From Solanum dulcamara (lineage: Eukaryota; Streptophyta; Magnoliopsida; Solanales; Solanaceae): 64,000 bases of DNA. This document shows, one piece after another, positions 58,095 through 64,000 of the stretch. Both the position numbers and the translations under genes were made by a program. The notes beneath the pieces are model-generated. The model saw nothing but the letters and a program-made list of their open reading frames with translations. It had not been told where the DNA came from and searched no databases. The DNA is taken from assembly GCF_947179165.1 (NCBI RefSeq), contig NC_077242.1, positions 29,209,597-29,273,596 on the forward strand, in the 5' to 3' direction. How positions within the stretch are numbered: the first letter of the stretch is position 1; each line of letters starts with the position of its first letter.

Positions 58095-61000
58095 TTAGAT
58101 GGTTTGGGGGTGTGGAGCCTGGTACTTAGCCTGCCAGTGGGGACAGATATAGTAGAGTTTTTTGTTTTAGTGCTAAGTCTGGTCCTATATATCCCTCTAG
58201 GAGATAGGCCTTGTAAATTAGTCACTTGCTGAGTTTCTTCCTCATAGACATTATCAAGAGAGGGGCTGAAGATTTTGATTAACTGCTCACTTACACTATC
58301 ATCATCATCATGATCTTGAAATGAATGGTTATCATTATTTTCTTCATTTTCTGACTCACACTCTGACTCACACACTGCAAACTCATCAGTAAGATCCTGT
58401 ATGTTAGTGTTGGGGGTACATTTGAGTTGAGAGAGATTAGTAACTATTTCAGGAGTATTGTGAACAGTTTGTTTAGGAGATGTGAGAATGCAGTGAGCTT
58501 GGAAAAGAGTGAAATCCATCCCTACTTGATCCTCATCAAGAACAAATTATTGGCATTCCTGCTCTCCTTGCTGCAATATCACCCTGTCCAAATTGGGAGA
58601 TTGACATTTCTCAGCAGAATTCTTTTTTTGAATTTTCTTTTTGATGGCCTCTCTTCTCTTTTTGCTCAATTTATTCTTCTTAACAGTGGAATCTTTGTCA
58701 CTAGTACTAGCATGGGATCCCAGATCTTTGGCCATGGAACCTTTGGCATTTTGCATGGGAGGTTCATCAGCAGAGATAGTAGCATGAGTAGAAGTGTCAG
58801 TTTGAGCCTTATATGCAGAGGTAGCAGGAGCTCTAAAGTCACTCCTAGGGTAAGTTGGATTCTCATGCATAGCATGAGCCATTACCCCTCCCCTGTTGGT
58901 TTTTTGCATGTTAGTGGGGTTCTCCTGAACACTTCCAGCCTTACCTCCATCAACTACTGGATCAGCAACAGCAGCAGTATAAATTGGGGGACTCAGGGGA
59001 ATTTGGAGTGATAAGTCAATACCTGAATTCCTTGCTACATTTTTCCCTTAATTAGTACCCGTTAAGACAGTACTTGTATGTATAATATAGGGGAATGGGC
59101 TTGTGGGAGAGATAAGTCAATACCTTGTCTTTGGCTTGGAGTGCTTTCCTGCATTGTTAATGAACTCTTCTCAATTGAGTTCCTTTGGTTACTTGGTTCT
59201 CCTGCATCTTGGTTAGTGGTTTGATCTTGTGCAACAAGATCAACATAATTATTTGAATTGAAGTTATGAGTAGAGTGCTTACCTGCTTCTGTGACTTTTG
59301 GTTGGAGATTATCAGATCCCCTATTCTGCTGTGGCAAAGAAGAGTTAATAACATTGTTTTGTTGGGGCTTGTTTTGTCCTTTGGGTTGCTTCCTCCTCTA
59401 AACTTGCCATTGCTCAGTGTTTCTATTATCAGCCATCTGTTGAGGATGAGTAGAGATAACATTTCCAGGTTCATTGATGTATGGCACATCCTAATTTTTG
59501 TTAATCATGCCCTCTTTGTTGTTGATCTTTTTTGCTGATTCCTGTTCTTTTCTTTTCCTATGTTCTTCATCCCTCCTTTATACATTGCATGTATGTATCA
59601 AGTGACCTTGATGTTTACAATACGTGCTATAATCAGGAACATTCTCATATAGAACAGCTTGCCACCTCCCTCTAGTTTTATCATCTTCATCATAGCCCAT
59701 CCATACATGTAGAGGTCTTTCTTTAGTAAGGTCAACTTGAAGTCTCACTTTAGCTATGCTCCTCCTAGTTTTTTGAATAGAGGCAGTGTCAAGGTAAAAA
59801 ACTTTCCCCACAGATGATAGTAAAGCTGTGATGAACTCCTTATTGTAGAAATGCCAAGGTAACTCAGGTAAGGCCACCCAGATAGGCACTATTTGAGTTT
59901 CTTCTTCAGGTGTGAATGTTGGAGTCCATGTTTGAATTCTCATGGTTTGACCCTCTATGTTCATTCTCTGCTTAGTCCAAACAGTGGAATAATCCAACTC
60001 ATTGTCCAAATCAATGTAGATATGTCTAGCATTGAAATGAGAAATTTTAATACCCCCTGAAAGTTGAGTTTGAAGAATAAAGCTTCTTCTTATTAACTCT
60101 ATTTTAGGCATGGTATTGGTAAACTTGCCAACCAAGGTGTACTTGCATCTTTCAACAAGTTTGTGCATGAAGTCAATTTTTTTAAAAATCACTGTAAGAA
60201 GCCCTTGCTTGGTGGTGTATTCAGGGGGGGACAACTCAAAGGGTGCCTCAATCTTAGCTTGTTTTGTTCTGAGTTTGGCAGCAAAGGTCTAAATTACAGT
60301 ATATGGGGTACGCTGAGGGACCCGATCCTTCAAGTTGAGAAAGTTATTCTTCTAGGGTTTGTGGTTAGTGCTATTAGGTTGGGTCTGAGTGCTAACTACT
60401 TTGGTTCCATAATGGTTAGGACCAGTTTTCTCCAGGTTGTTAGGCACCTGAGGATGATTAGTTTTTTCATAGGAGTCAAAGTTGCTAGACACCTTAGGGA
60501 AGCTATTATGGTTATTGGTAGAGGGCTGAATATAGTTTTGGTTGCTAGGATGGAGGTTGGCTTTGTTGATCACTTTGGATAAATTTTCAGGATAGTTAGC
60601 AATCTTGGAGCCCTGCATAGACATGTTCATAGCAATACCAGGTGACTTATTTGCATGAGGCACATGAGGCTCACTGGATTTCAACAGATCATCAATAGGA
60701 GGCATAGAATTAAAGTGAGAAGACTTACCTGTGGTTATTCTTCCTTGTGACTGATATTGCTCAGCATTTAAGGTATGTTTAACATTTTTATGCTGAAGAA
60801 TGCTACTATCATTATTCATGATAATAGAATCACTCTTGGCACTGTGACTGTGAGCAACTCCTTCATTTAAGCCTTGACGACTTTTTGAATTTGAACTTGT
60901 AGGAGATGATTCGAGGTCCCTTGTTTGGTTGTAAAGCATCACAACACCTTTAGGGATATTTTGGCATTGGTCCTCCATCAATTGGTTCGCCGGAGCTCCG

Positions 61001-61829
61001 ACGACTTGAGTTTCCATCGACAACTTACTGTTACATTGATTATGCGGATCTGGAATTACTTGAATTTAATCAGAGCATGATTATAGAGATCACAAGATTG
61101 CATTCCATGCAATTGTTGCTTTAATTGGCCCTGCAAATTAATTTTTTTTGGAAATCGACCAACTGAACCTGCGTGTTCTTTGCTCGAATTGCGATCAGGA
61201 GTTGAAGAGATATTCGATGAGCTAGGGATTGATTCGATCTGGCGCTTGTTGCTAGGGAGATGCATAAGACCTTCACGAACATTTTGGCATTAGATTTGGT
61301 CAGATTGAGTTGCCGGAGCTCCAACGCCGATAAGGATTTTTTTACCGACGATTGCTATACCAGTGAAACTTGATCCCACAACTGCTTTATGACCTAGGGA
61401 ACAAACCCCAGGAGGTCCGATGTCTCAAATGTCGCCGGAGCATGGTCGAATAAGAAGGCGGCATTCTGGCGAGTCTGGCTTTTTCAATTCAATGATCGCC
61501 TGGTCATTACTCACAATTTGTGTGGTGATTTGATCTAATTTTTGGACTGTGGGTAGTCCAAATGATAAGGAATCAGGTACACCTAGTCTTGTAACTCGAA
61601 TCAATCCATTGGTTTGCATAGCAATAATTTATTGAGCAATTCGCAACTCCTCCTCAGAAATATGAACACTGATCGATTGTAGTTGAGTCAAACTAGCATC
61701 ACTTGAAATTGCTACTGTGTTTTCAGTGTTATTTTGCAAATTCAAAGTGTTATTAGATGGATGAAGGGGTGATGTTTGATGATCTATATTCAGTGTCCAA
61801 GGGAGCTTCACTGGCAGTGGTGAAGCCAT
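58091..61829 (-). pseudogene. LINE-2 giant ORF1 pseudogene
   Basis: About 1246 codons from ATG 61829 (MASPLPVKLPWTLNIDHQ) to TGA 58093-58091, nearly the same length and layout as LINE-1 ORF1. The N-terminal repeats recur: GAPATQ near 61320, SIPSSSNISS near 61220, GAPANQLMEDQCQ near 60990-60960, and ESSPTSSNSKSRQ near 60915-60880. The DUF4283 region is open at 60234-59578 (KYTLVGKFTNTMPKIELIR, IVPIWVALPELPWHFY). The knuckle reads STYCKHQGHLIHTC, its first Cys lost. The C-terminal part keeps SKKRREAIKKK and an acidic stretch (CESECESENEENNDN). Stops at 61629-61631 and 61425-61427 and several frame changes break it. Confidence 0.86.
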
Positions 61830-61916
61830 TTTGACTTTCCAGTGATGATGAACAGTATAGTCAAATGAAGAAGAGGCACTAGTCAAGAGAAAGCAGTTGT
61901 TAGTTTCATAAGCTTT

Positions 61917-64000
61917 AAGTATTAAAAAAAATATTAAAAAGTGGTATTTGGGGTCAATTGGAGCTACGGATCTCGGAATGGAATTCCGTCGATTCCAGCA
62001 GCTCCAAAATGTCGAAATAGGCTTAGGAGACTTTATGGAGTTGGTTTTGGAGTTGTAACGAAGATTTGAGGCCTTCAGTTGAGAATTTGAGGAACTTTAA
62101 GCCAAGGTTTGACTTTGGTCAACTTTTGGAGTTCCGATGCTCGCAATGGAATTCCGAAGACTCTATTGGATTCGGGAGATGGTTTGTGGTATAAAAGAAG
62201 TGTTGGTTGATGTTTTAGAGGTCCCGAGTCCATTTTGGTATTTTGAAAGCTTAAGTTGGTTTAGTTGCGACTTTTTGAGTTTTGGGTCAACAAAATCTCA
62301 AATTCGAATTTTGATGGTTCCATCAGCTCCAAAATGACCAAATTAGGCTAGTAGCACTGTTGGAATGACTATCGAGGAAATCGATACGAGTTTGGGGCCA
62401 TTTGGCGCTTTTGACTTTGAAAGTTAGCCTATGGTTGACTTTGGTCAATATTCTTGGAAAACGCGCTCGAATGAAAATTCTGACAGCGCGGTTAATTTTG
62501 GAATGTTGATTTTGGTCTAGAATAACCCTTCGTTCGCTTTTCAAGGCTTCTGGACTAATATTGAGGCCCATTGTGGAATATGGCTTAAAAGGGCTCTTGG
62601 ATGTGGGACCTACTTTTTATTAACATGATCTCGTATGAGAATTCTGAATTCGCCATTGAGTCCAAAACGTCGAATTTAGTGGGGTAGCATATCGAGTTTA
62701 TTTTTATCATATTCCGAACGAATCCCGAGCACCCCGTCGGAGATTTTGGAATTTTTCAAAATCTATAAAAAGACAGCAGCAACCCCCCTTGTTTTGGGGA
62801 TATTTCCTCCAACTTTAAAACCCCATAACTTGAGCATTAGGGCTCCAAATTGGGTGATTCAAAAGGTAAAATTGTGAGGTTTTTCGTGGAGAACGCATTG
62901 GAGAGATTGAAAACTGATTTGGGATATTCGATTCAGGTAAAAATTGCGATTTTAATTGCAGCTGTGTCCATTTTCGGATTGAGTTTTTGAAGAACTTTGA
63001 GTAATTGTTTCTTGACCTATATAAACCCGATTTTGGTGATTCAAGGGTCTAAATTTAAGAGAATTTCATGAGGAATCTCTTGGTAATCTCACAAACGGGA
63101 GGAGAAGCTTCGTTTGAGGTAAACATACTTTTTTAGTTACTGATTTAGTCATTTTCGGAATGAAATTTTGTGGAATTTTGGAAGAGTGTATCTTGGTCAA
63201 TATAATTCCGTTTTGAGTGATTCTTGAGGCTAAATTATGGAGTTTTTCGCAAAGAACATCATGGTGTAATTTGTTTTGATTGACAGATTTTCGTTATTGA
63301 GAAATCAACGTGTAAAGAGGCTGCCTTATATTATTTTCTTAGTTTGAAAATATGGGAATTGATTATTTGATCATCTTACGTAAGTTTTCACCCCAAATTG
63401 TGTTATAAATCTGATTTGTGAGCTTGGGGTGACGTTTAGAACCTATTTTGGGGGTCAAATCCAGAATTTTGTATGTGGGTCCTATATTTTCCGTTTTAGA
63501 CTCTAAAATTGGTCCGTCTCCAAAAATTATGAAATTAGTGTCTAAACGACCATGTTGACGTCGGGGTTCTATTTTTTATAGCTTGGACACATGCGGAGGT
63601 AGTTCAGAAGGAAAAAGCTCCGGCATAGTAATTTGTAGCCCGCGTGTTTAGCCTACAGGTAGGCTACGGTTTTACCATATCTTTAGATTGAGATGGAATG
63701 TGTGAAAGCATGTTGAAATAGTTGGAATTTGGGTTGGATAGTTTGATTGTATATCTTAGGTGGTAGAAATCATGCTTTAGGCTTATTATCAAGTTTTTGG
63801 ATATTTAGAAGCATGTGTATCTTGTCGTTATTTGTTAGTATTATAAGGAGAGTTGAATGAGCATGTTGTTGATACTATGGGGTATGTTGGCCTTAGTATA
63901 GGATGTAAACTTGCTTTAGATATCCCAACGTTGTTCCGATGGACTTAGATCCTTGTAGAATGGTGTAGCGGGCTAGTGCCTGATAGTTTGGTCTTAGTTA
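61917..64000 (+). mobile_element. LTR4, segment 2 (runs off the right edge)
   Basis: Resumes array LTR sequence after the LINE-2 target duplication. A small A-rich insertion (ATTAAAAAAAATATTAAAAAG) lies near 61920. TATA box at 63018-63025. The visible LTR4 sums to about 2.23 kb of an expected 3.5 kb, so its minisatellite, its end and any further array member lie right of the window. Confidence 0.87.

Larger units (their letters stand above)
52380..61901 (-). mobile_element. LINE-2: older full-length LINE of the same family, 9.5 kb
   Basis: 9522-bp minus-strand insertion flanked by the 15-bp duplication AGTTTCATAAGCTTT (52365-52379 and 61902-61916). The site CTTT/AA fits the preference of L1 endonucleases. 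Minus-strand order: 72-nt leader, ORF1 (61829-58091), ORF2 (58094-53888), 1.5-kb 3' region and hairpin. Its poly(A) tail has shrunk to a few T on the plus strand, and both ORFs hold many stops, so it is older than LINE-1. Protein similarity to LINE-1 is clear along the whole of ORF1 and ORF2 but the 3' regions differ except for the final 500 or so bases. Confidence 0.9.

Overview
This window is transposon-derived plant heterochromatin. I see no host gene, tRNA, rRNA, CRISPR array or prokaryotic signal. The chromovirus and Copia families, with LTRs opening TGTAATGACC and closing GGTCGTGACA, suggest a dicot and probably a Solanaceae genome; that assignment is inference from family resemblance only.

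Layout. (1) 1-3262: 5' leader, primer-binding site (PBS) and 5' LTR of a minus-strand Ty3/gypsy element (E0) that runs off the left edge. (2) 3263-4241 and 12124-14187: one decayed plus-strand Ty1/copia element, ending in a 3' LTR that carries a hAT-like non-autonomous element at 13104-13806. E0 and a second minus-strand chromovirus, E1 (4242-12123, 5-bp target duplication GAGCT), both sit inside its pol. (3) 14407-64000: a head-to-tail array of plus-strand Tekay/Del-like chromoviruses sharing LTRs, in the order LTR1-A-LTR2-B-LTR3-C-LTR4. Internal regions are 17944-23055 (A), 26113-29618 (B) and 47209-52229 (C); LTR4 runs off the right edge. All three are pseudogenes.

(4) Three minus-strand L1-type LINE insertions lie in the U3 parts of LTR3 and LTR4: a 5'-truncated copy (30651-33517), an 11.2-kb copy that looks full length (33598-44812) and an older one that looks full length (52380-61901). 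Each has its own target-site duplication. The two long copies share a very large ORF1 (about 1250-1280 codons, repeated N-terminal motif, DUF4283 plus CCHC knuckle in the middle), an ORF1-stop/ORF2-start overlap (ATGA), ORF2 with endonuclease, reverse transcriptase, Cys/His domain and RNase H, and a long 3' region ending in a conserved hairpin. The 3' region of the 11.2-kb copy carries a duplicated module and two reading frames over 1.1 kb.

How it fits together. The Copia is older than E0 and E1, and the chromovirus array is older than the LINEs inside it. Internal regions A and C share lesions absent from B: the first RT catalytic Asp changed to Asn and two integrase stops. This implies DNA-level duplication or a shared defective parent. 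The features most likely to be undescribed are the LINE family architecture and the shared-LTR array with its shared lesions.
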